Positions 53,409 to 62,670 of a stretch of 64,000 nucleotides of DNA are shown here, piece by piece. Made by a program: the position numbers and the translations under genes. Location of the stretch: the NCBI RefSeq assembly GCF_030317105.1, contig NZ_JASZYG010000004.1, positions 186,001-250,000 of the forward strand, written 5' to 3'. The stretch's first letter is position 1, and each line of letters begins with the position of its first letter. The DNA comes from Variovorax brevis (GTDB lineage Bacteria > Pseudomonadota > Gammaproteobacteria > Burkholderiales > Burkholderiaceae_C). The notes under the pieces are model-generated. The model searched no databases. It was not told the origin of the DNA and saw only the letters and a list, made by a program, of their open reading frames with translations.

Positions 53409-53426
53409 GGGTATTGGGGAATACCC
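53409..53426. promoter_or_regulatory. 18-bp dyad upstream of the oxidoreductase
   Basis: GGGTATT and AATACCC are exact inverted repeats around a GGGG centre, in the 263-bp gap between the divergent oxidoreductase and hydrolase genes. It looks like an operator, but no candidate regulator gene is adjacent. Confidence 0.35.
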
Positions 53427-53460
53427 TTCGACGCCCGATTGCCAGCGTCTGCGAGCATTC

Positions 53461-53476
53461 CACTTGTAACCAAGTG
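53461..53476. promoter_or_regulatory. 16-bp dyad in the same gap
   Basis: CACTTG and CAAGTG are exact inverted repeats around TAAC. It may be a second operator or part of the hydrolase promoter region. No T-run follows, so it is not a terminator. Confidence 0.3.
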
Positions 53477-53598
53477 CTTGCATTCCGACTGTCATCGAAG
53501 CGTCTGGCACGTGCGTTGCATGCTTTCTGTCAGAAGTTTCCATCCATTTCGGCTGGAAACGGAACCAAAGAACCGCCTCGCCAATCCCTCATGCAGGA

Positions 53599-54507
53599 AT
53601 GAAACGCTGGTCCCTGTTCGTTGCAGCCACCGCCCTCGTGGGCGCTCTTGCTGGAGGCTGCTCCACGCTGGATGCGCAGCAGCGCGAGTGGATCTTCCAG
53701 CCCAGCGACCGCAGTTGGGGCAACACGGCCGCGATGACGGCGGGCATGGAAGACGTCTGGATCGACTACAAGTCCTCGCTCACCGGCGAGGCCGTGCGCC
53801 TGCACGGTCTGTGGCTGGGCGACAAACCTGATTCGCCGGACAAGCCGGTCCTTCTCTACCTGCACGGCGCCCGCTACAACGTGGCGGGTTCCGCGCCGCG
53901 CATCCAGCGCATGCACGAACTCGGTTTTTCGGTGCTGGCCATCGACTACCGCGGCTTCGGCAAGAGCAGCAAGGCATTGCCATCCGAAGACTCCGCCCGC
54001 GAAGACGCCATGGCCGCTTGGATCTGGCTGGGCAAGGCGCATCCCAAACAGCATCGCTACATCTTCGGCCACTCGCTGGGCGGCGCCATCGGCATCGACC
54101 TCGCGTCGCGGGTGAAAGACGAAAGCGGCACCATCGTCGAAGGCACCTTCACCTCCATCTCGGAAGTGGTGAGCAGCTTCAAGTGGGGCTGGCTGCCCTT
54201 CACGCCTTTCCTCACGCAGCACTTCGATGCGCTGGCGCGCGTCAAGGACATCCACTCGCCCCTGCTGGTCGTGCATGGCTCGCTCGACAACCTGATCCGC
54301 CCTGAACTCGGCCGGAAGCTCTACAACGCAGCCGTCGATCCCAAGCTCTTCGTGCTGGTCGAGGGCGGCTCGCACCACAGCACCAACACGGTGGGCGCGG
54401 CGCAATACCGGGCCGCGCTGAGCGAGCTCTTTCGCATGAAGCAGCCGGACGATCCCGCGGACCCGGTGCAGGCCCAAACCCGAAGCAGCGTGCGGGCGCC
54501 CGGCTGA
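53599..54507 (+). CDS. Alpha/beta-hydrolase lipoprotein
   Basis: 302 residues. The signal peptide ends in the lipobox AGGC, so the protein is a lipid-anchored envelope enzyme. The hydrolase fold shows [11 protein letters not shown] (oxyanion region), [11 protein letters not shown], the nucleophile elbow GHSLGGAIG, the Asp strand VHGSLDNLI and the catalytic His in EGGSHHSTN. It resembles the ABHD13/YqkD-like serine hydrolases acting on lipid or ester substrates. It is followed 23 bp later by miaA, but its product has no known link to tRNA modification. Confidence 0.85.
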   Translation: MKRWSLFVAATALVGALAGGCSTLDAQQREWIFQPSDRSWGNTAAMTAGMEDVWIDYKSSLTGEAVRLHGLWLGDKPDSPDKPVLLYLHGARYNVAGSAPRIQRMHELGFSVLAIDYRGFGKSSKALPSEDSAREDAMAAWIWLGKAHPKQHRYIFGHSLGGAIGIDLASRVKDESGTIVEGTFTSISEVVSSFKWGWLPFTPFLTQHFDALARVKDIHSPLLVVHGSLDNLIRPELGRKLYNAAVDPKLFVLVEGGSHHSTNTVGAAQYRAALSELFRMKQPDDPADPVQAQTRSSVRAPG

Positions 54508-54530
54508 CCGCGTTTGATAACCTCGGGCGC

Positions 54531-55529
54531 ATGTCGCCCCCTGCTCTCACCGCAACGGTTGCGGCCACCACGTCCCGGCTTCCTGTTGACCTGAAGTGGC
54601 TTGGCCTTGCCGGCCCCACGGCCAGTGGGAAAACCGCCGCCGCGTTGGCCGTGGCGCGCACACGGCCGGTGGAAATCGTCAGCGTCGATTCGGCGCTGGT
54701 GTTTCGCGGCATGGACATCGGCACGGCCAAACCGAGCGCCAGTGAGCTGGCGCAGGTGCCGCATCACCTCATCGACATCCGCGATCCGCGCGATGCGTAC
54801 AACGCCGGCGCCTTCGTGCGCGATGCAACGCGGCTCATCGAGGAGATCCGCGCCCGTGGGCGCCTGCCCTTGCTGGTCGGCGGCACGATGCTGTATTTCA
54901 ACGCGCTCATCCATGGCATCGACGAGATGCCGACGGCCGAACCTGCCGTGCGCGCCAGCATCGAGGCGGATGCGGCGCGGCTGGGCTGGCCTGCAATGCA
55001 CGACAGGCTGGCGCAGGTCGATGCACCAACGGCGGCGCGCCTTTCGCCCAATGACAGCCAGCGCATCCAGCGCGCGCTGGAGGTGTGGCATGCGAGCGGC
55101 AAGCCCCTGTCGAGCTTTCATGCAGGCGCCAAACCGCCGGCGCAAGCCGCGGCGCTCATCTCGCTGGAGCCGCATGACCGAACCTGGCTGCACGAACGCA
55201 TCGCACAACGCTTCGATGCGATGCTGGAGGCGGGCTTTCTCGATGAAGTAGCCGCACTGCGGGCCCGCGGCGACCTGACGGCCGACCTGCCCTCGATGCG
55301 CTGCGTCGGCTACCGACAGGCGTGGGAAGCGCTCGACGGCGACTGGCCCATGGCCGAACTGCGCGAACGCGGCGTGGCAGCCACGCGCCAGCTGGCCAAA
55401 CGCCAGATCACCTGGCTGCGCAGCATGCCGAGCCGACAGGTGATCGAAGCCAGCGCGCCCGATGCCATAGAGCGGGTGATAGGGCAGGTGGATCGTTGGA
55501 TTGCTACCGGCGTGGTGCGCGGGATATGA
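54531..55529 (+). CDS. miaA: tRNA dimethylallyltransferase
   Basis: 332 residues. MiaA transfers a dimethylallyl group to N6 of A37 in tRNAs reading UNN codons. The P-loop is [13 protein letters not shown], followed by [35 protein letters not shown] and [17 protein letters not shown]. The N-terminus has about 20 residues before the P-loop strand. Its TGA overlaps the next ATPase gene as ATGA, an unexpected coupling of tRNA modification with an ABC system. Confidence 0.95.
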   Translation: MSPPALTATVAATTSRLPVDLKWLGLAGPTASGKTAAALAVARTRPVEIVSVDSALVFRGMDIGTAKPSASELAQVPHHLIDIRDPRDAYNAGAFVRDATRLIEEIRARGRLPLLVGGTMLYFNALIHGIDEMPTAEPAVRASIEADAARLGWPAMHDRLAQVDAPTAARLSPNDSQRIQRALEVWHASGKPLSSFHAGAKPPAQAAALISLEPHDRTWLHERIAQRFDAMLEAGFLDEVAALRARGDLTADLPSMRCVGYRQAWEALDGDWPMAELRERGVAATRQLAKRQITWLRSMPSRQVIEASAPDAIERVIGQVDRWIATGVVRGI

Positions 55530-56173
55530 CGATTGCTGTTCGCGGACTCGCCAAGCACTACGGCGAAGCAGCCGTTTTCGAGAACGTGTCATTGGACGTT
55601 GCGCCGGGCGAATTCGTCGCCATCGTCGGCGAATCGGGCGTCGGCAAGTCCACGCTGCTCAACTGCATGGCCGCGCTGGACACCTGGGACGCCGGGACCA
55701 TCACGCAGGCCGGCACCGACCTCGGCACGCTCGACGCCACGGCACGCGCGCTCTGGCGGCGCAGCCACGTCGGCTTCGTATTCCAGGCCTTCCACGTGCT
55801 GCCCCATCTGGACGTCGCGCAGAACATCGCCTTGCCCTTGATGCTGCAGGGCCGCAGGGACGATGCGCGCGTACAGCAGATGCTCAGCGCCGTTGGACTC
55901 GAAGGGCTGGGCGACCGCCTGCCCCAGCAACTGAGCGGCGGGCAATTGCAGCGCGTCGCCATCGCGCGTGCGCTGGTGCATCGCCCCACCCTGCTGCTGG
56001 CCGACGAGCCGACCGGCAACCTCGACCCCACCACCGCCGCCAAGGTGATGCACGTGCTGGCTGGCCAAACCCGCGAGCACGGCGCCTCGCTGGTGCTGGT
56101 GACGCATTCCGAAGCCGCCGCCGCACGCGCCGACCGGGTGCTGCACCTGCGCGCCGACGGCATCGCCGCCTGA
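55526..56173 (+). CDS. ABC transporter ATPase (LolD/MacB-type)
   Basis: 215 residues. Walker [13 protein letters not shown], the LolD-family Q-loop region [24 protein letters not shown], signature [15 protein letters not shown] and Walker [13 protein letters not shown] are all intact. It should drive the FtsX-type permease encoded at 57887-60466. The two are separated by a DGPF and a sigma-factor gene. Together with the lipocalin-like gene at 61579 this recalls AttE-AttFG-AttH systems. It starts by overlapping miaA and ends before a terminator-like hairpin. Confidence 0.92.
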   Translation: MTIAVRGLAKHYGEAAVFENVSLDVAPGEFVAIVGESGVGKSTLLNCMAALDTWDAGTITQAGTDLGTLDATARALWRRSHVGFVFQAFHVLPHLDVAQNIALPLMLQGRRDDARVQQMLSAVGLEGLGDRLPQQLSGGQLQRVAIARALVHRPTLLLADEPTGNLDPTTAAKVMHVLAGQTREHGASLVLVTHSEAAAARADRVLHLRADGIAA

Positions 56174-56225
56174 ATTCGACGCTGTTCCGTCGCACACTGT
56201 CGAAATCGCCCGCCGCCAAGCGTCA

Positions 56226-56260
56226 TTGTGGTGAGCGATCCTGCTCACACAACTCTTTTT
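56226..56260 (+). terminator. Terminator or attenuator between the ABC ATPase and the DGPF gene
   Basis: GTGAGC/GCTCAC extended by TTGT/ACAA (one bulged G) encloses a GATCCT loop and is followed by CTCTTTTT. It may end the miaA-ATPase transcript and separate it from the DGPF-sigma pair. Confidence 0.6.
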
Positions 56261-56277
56261 GCAAGATGGAGTCAGCG

Positions 56278-56634
56278 ATGGAATACCTGATGATGTACTA
56301 CGAAACCCCGACCGATTTCGCACAGCGCGAGAGCGCCGAAGGCAAGGCCCACGTCGGCAGCTGGATGGCCTACATGGGCGCCATGCACGAAGCCGGCATC
56401 ACCGTCGGTGGCAACGGTTTGCAGCCGCCAATGACGGCCACCTCGTTGCGGCTGCGCGGCGACAAGCGGCAGGTGCAGGACGGCCCCTTTGCCGACACCA
56501 AGGAGCAGCTTGGCGGCTACCTGGTCATCAACGTGCCCGACCTGGACGCGGCGCTCGAATGGGCAGCGCGCGCGCCCTGCGCCTCGACCGGTGGCGTGGA
56601 GCTGCGCCCGCTTTTCAACCCGTCGAAGATGTGA
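56278..56634 (+). CDS. DGPF/YCII-family protein
   Basis: 118 residues of the YCII-related DGPF group. The name-giving motif is VQDGPFADTKEQLGGY, followed by LEWAARAPCASTGGVELRPL. The fold is a small dimeric ferredoxin-like barrel; the biochemical role is unknown. ATG 56278 is preceded by GGAG at a good distance; an ATG four codons earlier is possible. Its TGA overlaps the sigma-factor GTG as GTGA. Such DGPF genes are regularly paired with ECF42 sigma factors and are thought to be their targets. Confidence 0.9.
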   Translation: MEYLMMYYETPTDFAQRESAEGKAHVGSWMAYMGAMHEAGITVGGNGLQPPMTATSLRLRGDKRQVQDGPFADTKEQLGGYLVINVPDLDAALEWAARAPCASTGGVELRPLFNPSKM

Positions 56635-57860
56635 GTACCTCGCCGGCGCACGACGCGGCCGAGCGTGCGGCGCGGCAGTCGTACGGGCGGCTGGTCGCCA
56701 TCCTGTCGGCGCGTACGCGCGACATCGCGGCGTCGGAAGATGCGCTGGCCGATGCCTTTGCGCGTGCGCTCGAGCGCTGGCCGGTGGACGGTGTTCCCGG
56801 GCAGCCCGAGGCATGGCTGCTGCAGGTGGCACGCCACCGCACGCTCGACGCGTGGCGCCATGCACGCGTCGAGGAAGGGGCCACGCAAACGCTGTTGCTG
56901 CTGGCCGATGCGGTCGTCGAGGGCGATGCGCAAGGCGCCGTGCCGGACGAGCGCCTGCGACTGCTTTTCGTCTGTGCGCACCCGGCCATCGACGCGGCTG
57001 CCCGTGCGCCGCTGATGCTTCAGACGGTCCTCGGCCTGGACGCCGCGCGTATCGCCAACGCATTCCTGGTGGCGCCCGCAACGCTCAGCCAGCGACTGGT
57101 GCGCGCCAAGGCGCGGATTCGCATGGCCGGCATCGCCTTTGAATTTCCGCAGGCACGCGATGTGCCGCAGCGCCTGCAGGATGTGCTGGACGGCATCTAC
57201 GCCGCCTACGGCACCGGCTGGGAAGACGTCGAAGGCGCCGATGCGGCGCACCGGGGGCTCACGGCGGAGGCGATCGACCTCGGCCGCATCCTGTGCAGCC
57301 TGCTGCCTCACGAGCCCGAGCCGCGCGGCCTGCTCGCGCTCATGCTGTTTTGCGAAAGCCGCGCGCAGGCACGTCGCGATGCCACCGGCGCCTACGTTCC
57401 GCTCGATGCGCAAGACACGGCGGCGTGGGACCACGCGATGCGCGAAGAGGCGGAGCAGCACCTGGCCCAAGCCGCCGCGATGTCCGCCATCGGCGCCTAT
57501 CAGTTGGAGGCTGCGATCCAGTCCGCGCACAGCCAGCGCCAATTGGGAGCCAAGGTGCCGTCCGAGGCGCTGGTGTCGCTCTACGACGGCTTGCTGGCCT
57601 TGCGACCCAGTGTGGGCGCGCAGGTAAGCCGCGCGTGCGCGGTCGCCACGGCCCGCGGCGCAGCAGCGGGCTTGCAGGAACTCGATGCCATGGATGCTGC
57701 ACAGGTTACGAGCTACCAACCTTATTGGGCGGCACGGGCGCACCTGCTCGGTGTGCTTGGCGATGCGGACGCCGCGCGCGCCGCGTATCTGCGCGCGAGC
57801 GGGCTTTCAGCCAACCCTTCGGTGCGCGCCTGGCTGGCCAGCGTCTCGCAGCGGCTTTGA
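56631..57860 (+). CDS. ECF sigma factor, ECF42 type, with C-terminal TPR-like domain
   Basis: 409 residues. The sigma-2 domain (about 15-85, QSYGRLVAILSARTRDIAASEDALADAF) and sigma-4 domain (about 115-170, GLDAARIANAFLVAPATLSQRLVRAKARIR) are followed by a 230-residue helical C-terminal region (LLALMLFCESRAQARRDATG, ALVSLYDGLLALRPSVGAQVSRA) typical of ECF42, where it replaces an anti-sigma factor in controlling activity. The GTG start at 56631 overlaps the DGPF gene. No anti-sigma gene is present. Targets probably include the DGPF gene itself. Confidence 0.9.
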   Translation: MSTSPAHDAAERAARQSYGRLVAILSARTRDIAASEDALADAFARALERWPVDGVPGQPEAWLLQVARHRTLDAWRHARVEEGATQTLLLLADAVVEGDAQGAVPDERLRLLFVCAHPAIDAAARAPLMLQTVLGLDAARIANAFLVAPATLSQRLVRAKARIRMAGIAFEFPQARDVPQRLQDVLDGIYAAYGTGWEDVEGADAAHRGLTAEAIDLGRILCSLLPHEPEPRGLLALMLFCESRAQARRDATGAYVPLDAQDTAAWDHAMREEAEQHLAQAAAMSAIGAYQLEAAIQSAHSQRQLGAKVPSEALVSLYDGLLALRPSVGAQVSRACAVATARGAAAGLQELDAMDAAQVTSYQPYWAARAHLLGVLGDADAARAAYLRASGLSANPSVRAWLASVSQRL

Positions 57861-57886
57861 GCAGGCCCGCGCGGAATAATCCAGCG

Positions 57887-60466
57887 ATGCTTGCCCTGCT
57901 CCGCACCTTCTCGTGGCGTGAACTGCGCCATCACCCATGGCGCAGCGCGGCGGCTGTCGTCGCGGTGATGCTGGGCGTGGCGCTGGCGTTCTCGGTACAG
58001 CTCATCAACGCCTCGGCGCTCGACGAATTCTCCAGCGCGGTCCGTTCGGTGAATGGCCAGCCAGACCTCGAATTGCGCGCAGCACAAGGCGGGTTTGACG
58101 AAAGCCTTTTCGCGCGTGTTGCCGCTAATCCGCAGGTGGCGCTGGCGAGCCCCGTGCTCGAAACGCAAGTGCTGGCGTTGCGCGACAGCAAGCGCATTGC
58201 CATGCGGGTCTTGGGCGTGGATGCGCTGGCGCTGTCGAGCATCGCGCCGGCGTTGGTGCCCTCGCCATCGGCGAAGGCCGATCGTTTCGCGGCCATTGCG
58301 CCGGGACACGTTTTCCTCAACGCGGCGGCGCAATCGGCGATTGGCGCGACGGCGACGTCCATCGACATTCAATACGGCGCCCTCCCGCACACGCTGGCGG
58401 TCGCGGGCAGTGTGGCCGCGGGTGGCGGGCCGCTCGCGGTGATGGACATCGCCGCGGCGCAGGACTTGTTCGAACGATGGGGGCAGCTCACCCGCATTGA
58501 CCTGCGGCTGACGCCGGGCATTAACCGGGCGGACTTCGTGCGCGCGCTCGAGCAGTCGCCGCAGTGGCCGGCCGGCGTGCGCGTGGCCGAGCCGGGCGAT
58601 GCGGCGGAGCGCGTGAGCAATCTCTCGCGCGCCTACCGGGTCAACCTCACGGTGCTCGCGCTGGTGGCCTTGTTCACAGGCGCCTTCCTGGTCTTCTCGG
58701 TGCTGGCGTTGAGTGTGGCGAAGCGTGCGCAGCAGTTTGCGTTGCTGGGCGTGCTGGGCCTCACGCCGCGCGAGCGCCTGCAGGTGGTGCTGGTCGAATC
58801 CTGCTTTCTCGGCTTGATCGGCAGCGTGGCGGGCATCGCGCTGGGAACGGCGCTGGCCGCGTTGGCGCTGCGCTTGCTCGGCGGCGACCTGGGCGGGGGC
58901 TACTTTCCGGGCGTGGCGCCGACGTTGCGCTGGAGCACGGGCGCCGCGCTGGTCTACGGCGCGCTGGGCGTGTTGGCGGCGCTGGTCGGTGGCTGGTGGC
59001 CCGCACGCGCGGCGCAGGCCTTGCCCGAAGCGCAGACGCTCAAGGGGCTGGGCGCGACGGCCGCGTCGTCCGGCTCGCGTTTCGCGCGATGGATCGGCCT
59101 CACGTTGATGATCGCCGGCGGGCTGCTGGCGCTCGCACCGGCGATCTTCGGCGTGCCGATTGCAGCGTATCTGTCGGTCGGGTTCCTGCTGGTGGGTGGC
59201 ATCGCAGCGCTGCCCGCGCTGATCGGCGCGCTGTACGACCGCGTCGCGCCGCTGGTGGCGCATCGCGTGTTGCCGATGCTGGCGGTGGAGCGCGCGCGTC
59301 GCATGCGCGGAAGTGCGGCCGTCGCCGTGAGCGGCGTGGTTGCGAGCCTGAGCCTGGCGGTCGCGCTCACTGTCATGGTGGCGAGCTTCCGGGATTCGGT
59401 CACGCGCTGGCTCGATGCGGTGCTGCCGGCGGACCTCTACTTGCGCGCAGCCGGAAGCGGTGGGAGTGCGGTCGATGCCGCAGCCTTCGATCCGGCCTTC
59501 GTGCAAGCGGTGGGACAAGTGCCTGGCGTCTTGCGAACGGGCACGCTGCGCACGCGGCCACTGCTGCTGGACAGCACGCGGCCGGCAGTCACGCTGATCG
59601 CGCGCAGCCTGGACGCCGACCCGGCCCGCACGCTGCCGCTGGTCGGCGCGCTCATGCCGACCCCGCCGGATCGCATCGGCGTGTACGTGAGCGAGGCGAT
59701 GGTCGATCTCTACGGTGCGAAGCCGGGCAATGATTTCGAGCCGCTGTCGCAAGCCTTCGCCGGCAGCGCCAAGGCATCGGGCACGGGCACGGGCGCACCA
59801 CGCTTCTTCGTGGCGGGCGTGTGGCGTGACTACGTTCGCCAGTTCGGCGCCATCACCATGGACGCGCGGGACTTCGAGCGCATCTCCGGCGACCGCAGCG
59901 TAAGCGACGTCGCGATGTGGATCGCACCCGGCGCCAGCCATGGCAGCGTGCAGGCGGCAGTGCGCGCACTTGCGGCGCGGCAGCTCGGCACGCCGGACCT
60001 GATCGAGTTTGCGTCCGTCGGCGAGATCCGGGCGACGTCGCTGCGCATCTTCGACCGCAGCTTTGCGGTGACCTACTGGCTGCAGGCGGTTGCGATCGCC
60101 ATCGGGCTGTTCGGCATCGCAGCGAGCTTCAGCGCGCAGGTGCTGGCGCGGCGCAAGGAGTTCGGCCTGCTGGCTCACCTGGGCTTCACGCGCGGACAGA
60201 TCCTGGGCGTGGTCGCGGGCGAAGGCGCAGCATGGAGCGCCATCGGTGCGATTGCCGGGTTGGCGTTGGGCCTGGGCGTGTCGGTGATCCTCGTGCACGT
60301 CGTCAATCCGCAGAGCTTTCACTGGACGATGGATCTGCTCGTGCCGTGGCTGCGCCTGCTGGCGTTGTGCGTCGCGGTGCTCGCGGCCGGAACGCTGACC
60401 GCGTGGCTCTCCGGTCGCGCTGCCGCGGGCACGGATGCAGTGCTCGCCGTCAAGGAAGACTGGTGA
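57887..60466 (+). CDS. FtsX-family ABC transporter permease
   Basis: 859 residues. Two FtsX repeats are visible: an N-terminal span ([21 protein letters not shown]), periplasmic domain, three or more spans (about 265-400, with [31 protein letters not shown]), then a second half with span [24 protein letters not shown], a further periplasmic domain and C-terminal spans ([22 protein letters not shown]). It belongs to the large MacB/LolC-like exporters that extract or move lipids or lipoproteins. Its ATPase is most likely the one at 55526. It starts 26 bp after the sigma-factor gene and ends 2 bp before the PLP enzyme gene. Confidence 0.9.
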   Translation: MLALLRTFSWRELRHHPWRSAAAVVAVMLGVALAFSVQLINASALDEFSSAVRSVNGQPDLELRAAQGGFDESLFARVAANPQVALASPVLETQVLALRDSKRIAMRVLGVDALALSSIAPALVPSPSAKADRFAAIAPGHVFLNAAAQSAIGATATSIDIQYGALPHTLAVAGSVAAGGGPLAVMDIAAAQDLFERWGQLTRIDLRLTPGINRADFVRALEQSPQWPAGVRVAEPGDAAERVSNLSRAYRVNLTVLALVALFTGAFLVFSVLALSVAKRAQQFALLGVLGLTPRERLQVVLVESCFLGLIGSVAGIALGTALAALALRLLGGDLGGGYFPGVAPTLRWSTGAALVYGALGVLAALVGGWWPARAAQALPEAQTLKGLGATAASSGSRFARWIGLTLMIAGGLLALAPAIFGVPIAAYLSVGFLLVGGIAALPALIGALYDRVAPLVAHRVLPMLAVERARRMRGSAAVAVSGVVASLSLAVALTVMVASFRDSVTRWLDAVLPADLYLRAAGSGGSAVDAAAFDPAFVQAVGQVPGVLRTGTLRTRPLLLDSTRPAVTLIARSLDADPARTLPLVGALMPTPPDRIGVYVSEAMVDLYGAKPGNDFEPLSQAFAGSAKASGTGTGAPRFFVAGVWRDYVRQFGAITMDARDFERISGDRSVSDVAMWIAPGASHGSVQAAVRALAARQLGTPDLIEFASVGEIRATSLRIFDRSFAVTYWLQAVAIAIGLFGIAASFSAQVLARRKEFGLLAHLGFTRGQILGVVAGEGAAWSAIGAIAGLALGLGVSVILVHVVNPQSFHWTMDLLVPWLRLLALCVAVLAAGTLTAWLSGRAAAGTDAVLAVKEDW

Positions 60467-60468
60467 CA

Positions 60469-61575
60469 ATGCAGGCCATGAACACCATTGGCACTGGCAC
60501 TGGCACTGGCACTGGCACTGGCACTAGCGGCAGCGGCTGGCTTGGCGCGGCCGTTCAGCGCATCGAGGCGGACTACCAGCGCAGCGCCGACACGCACCTG
60601 ATTCCGTTGCCGCTGCGCGCCTTCGCCGCGCATGGCATCGACCTGTACCTGAAGGATGAATCCACGCATCCCACCGGCAGCCTCAAGCACCGGTTGGCGC
60701 GATCGCTTTTCCTGTATGCGCTGTGCAATGGTTGGGTGCGCGAGGGCACGACCATCGTCGAGGCATCCAGCGGCTCCACCGCCGTGAGCGAGGCCTATTT
60801 CGCGCGCCTGCTGGGCCTGCCCTTCATCGCCGTGATGCCGCGCAGCACCTCGCCGGAAAAGGTGGCGCAGATCGCCTTCTACGGCGGCCAGAGCCATTTC
60901 GTCGACAGCGCGGCGCAGGTGTACGAAGAGGCCCGCGCGCTGGCCGATCGCACGGGCGGCCACTACATGGACCAGTTCACTTTTGCGGAGCGCGCGACGG
61001 ACTGGCGCGGCAACAACAACATCGCCGAAAGCATGTTCCAGCAGATGTCGCGCGAGGCGCATCCGGTGCCGGCCTGGATCGTCGTCGGCGCCGGCACGGG
61101 CGGCACCAGCGCGACCATCGGGCGCTATGTGCGCTATCGCTGCCACGACACGCAAGTGTGCGTGCCGGACCCGGAGGGCTCGGTGTTCGGTGCGTACCAC
61201 AGCAGCGGCGACGCCACGCTCACTGCGCCGGGTTCGCGCATCGAGGGCATCGGGCGGCCGCGCGTGGAGGCGAGCTTCATCCGTTCGCTGGTGGACCGGA
61301 TGATGGAAGTGCCGAATGTCGATTCGGTGGCGGCGATGCGCACGCTCTCGGCATTGGTCGGCCGCAAGGTGGGGCCGTCGACGGGCACCAACTTCATCGG
61401 CATGCTCACGCTGGCCCATGAAATGCGCAGCGCGGGCCGCAAGGGCTCGATTCTTTCGTTGCTGTGCGATGCGGGCGAGCGCTACCTGCCGAGCTATCAC
61501 GACGCCGCGTGGGTTGCGGCGAACTTCGGCGATTGCGCAGTGGCGCAGGCGCGCATCGACGCCTTGCTGGCCTGA
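60469..61575 (+). CDS. PLP-dependent cysteine synthase-family protein
   Basis: 368 residues. The PLP lysine is in [11 protein letters not shown], the substrate-carboxylate loop is [13 protein letters not shown] and the phosphate loop is [14 protein letters not shown], all typical of fold-type II enzymes close to cysteine synthase and L-cysteine desulfhydrase. The C-terminal part [20 protein letters not shown] is intact. The N-terminus carries six copies of a Gly-Thr dipeptide from an exact hexanucleotide repeat. ATG 60469 is chosen because AAGGAAG lies upstream; GTG 60463 (overlapping the permease stop) and ATG 60478 are alternatives. It may supply sulfide or a modified amino acid, but its link to the exporter is unknown. 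Confidence 0.88.
   Translation: MQAMNTIGTGTGTGTGTGTSGSGWLGAAVQRIEADYQRSADTHLIPLPLRAFAAHGIDLYLKDESTHPTGSLKHRLARSLFLYALCNGWVREGTTIVEASSGSTAVSEAYFARLLGLPFIAVMPRSTSPEKVAQIAFYGGQSHFVDSAAQVYEEARALADRTGGHYMDQFTFAERATDWRGNNNIAESMFQQMSREAHPVPAWIVVGAGTGGTSATIGRYVRYRCHDTQVCVPDPEGSVFGAYHSSGDATLTAPGSRIEGIGRPRVEASFIRSLVDRMMEVPNVDSVAAMRTLSALVGRKVGPSTGTNFIGMLTLAHEMRSAGRKGSILSLLCDAGERYLPSYHDAAWVAANFGDCAVAQARIDALLA
60490..60525 (+). repeat. GGCACT hexanucleotide tandem repeat, six copies
   Basis: Six perfect tandem copies encode (Gly-Thr)6 near the N-terminus of the PLP enzyme. Because the unit is six bases, gain or loss of copies keeps the frame and only changes the length of the flexible N-terminal tail. 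Confidence 0.95.
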
Positions 61576-61578
61576 ACC

Positions 61579-62670
61579 ATGTCCATGCGGCGCCGCACGG
61601 CCCTGCTCGCTTCCCTGCCGCTGGCCGGCATGTGGATGGCGCCTGCCAGCGTGTTCGGCGCGTCCGCGCCTGTGTATCGGCCTTTGCAGTTTCCGCGCGA
61701 CTACGGCAGCCACCCCGACTGGCGCACCGAGTGGTGGTACATCACGGGCCACGCCTCGGCGGGCACGGGCGATGCGGCGCGCGAGTTCGGTTTCCAGATC
61801 ACCTTTTTCCGCTCACGCATCGATGCGACGCAGTCGATGAAATCGGCCTTTGCGGCGCGGCAACTCATCTTTGCCCACGCGGCCATCACCGACCTGAAGG
61901 GCGGCAAGTTGCACCACGACCAGCGCATCGCACGCGCGGGGATGAACGTGGCCAGCGCCAGCGAACAGGACACGGACGTGCGCATTCGCGACTGGTCCCT
62001 GTTGCGCGACAAGAGCGGCGTGTACGTTGCGCACATCGAAGCGGGCGAGTTTGCGCTGGACCTTCGCTTTGCGCCCACGCAGGCGGTGCTGTTGCAAGGC
62101 GATGCAGGCCTGTCGCGCAAGGGCCCGGCGGCCGACGAGCTGAGCAACTACTACAGCGAGCCGCAACTGAAGACCACCGGACAGCTGCGCCTGCAATCCC
62201 GCGCTTTCGAGGCGCAGGGCACCGCGTGGCTGGACCACGAGTGGAGCGAAACCTACATGGCGCCCAACGCCGTCGGCTGGGACTGGATCGGCATGAACCT
62301 GTCCGACGGCAGCGCGCTGACGGCCTTCCGGCTGCGCGACCGGGAAGGCGGCGCGGTGTGGGCGGGTGGATCGTTTCGCTCGGCGCAGGGACAGTTGCGC
62401 GTGTTCGGGCATGACGAGGTGGTGTTCGAGGCGGGGCGCGTGTGGAAGAGCCCCGCCACACAGGCGCGCTACCCGGTCGAATGGCGCATCCGCACGCCCT
62501 CGGGGCGCTTCGCCGTGAAGGCGCTGCTGGACGATCAGGAACTGGACAGCCGGGGCTCGACGGGCGCGGTCTACTGGGAAGGGCTGAGCGACCTGCTGGA
62601 CGATCGTGGGGTGCGTGTGGGGCGCGGTTATCTTGAGCTTGTGGGGTATATGGGCGCGCTGCGGATGTAG
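61579..62670 (+). CDS. Lipocalin-like AttH/CrtC-family protein
   Basis: 363 residues. A twin-arginine-type signal (MRRRTALLASLPLAGMWMAPA) suggests export. The AttH/hydroxyneurosporene synthase-like pattern (PF07143) is clear: RDYGSHPDWRTEWWYITGH, FGFQITFFRS, FAHAAITDL, TAWLDHEWSETYMAPNAVGWDWIGMNL and EGLSDLLDDRGVRVGRGYLELVGY. Related AttH proteins are encoded with AttEFG ABC systems, so it is the likely periplasmic partner of the ATPase/FtsX pair. It starts 3 bp after the PLP gene stop and ends the operon; no clear terminator follows, and the repeat island begins 17 bp later. Confidence 0.88.
   Translation: MSMRRRTALLASLPLAGMWMAPASVFGASAPVYRPLQFPRDYGSHPDWRTEWWYITGHASAGTGDAAREFGFQITFFRSRIDATQSMKSAFAARQLIFAHAAITDLKGGKLHHDQRIARAGMNVASASEQDTDVRIRDWSLLRDKSGVYVAHIEAGEFALDLRFAPTQAVLLQGDAGLSRKGPAADELSNYYSEPQLKTTGQLRLQSRAFEAQGTAWLDHEWSETYMAPNAVGWDWIGMNLSDGSALTAFRLRDREGGAVWAGGSFRSAQGQLRVFGHDEVVFEAGRVWKSPATQARYPVEWRIRTPSGRFAVKALLDDQELDSRGSTGAVYWEGLSDLLDDRGVRVGRGYLELVGYMGALRM

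Noticed and set aside
53357..53602. An 81-codon frame ending in an ATGA overlap with the hydrolase gene
   Set aside because: Codon use is not like that of neighbouring genes, it spans both dyads, and the product has no recognisable feature. The overlap alone is weak evidence.
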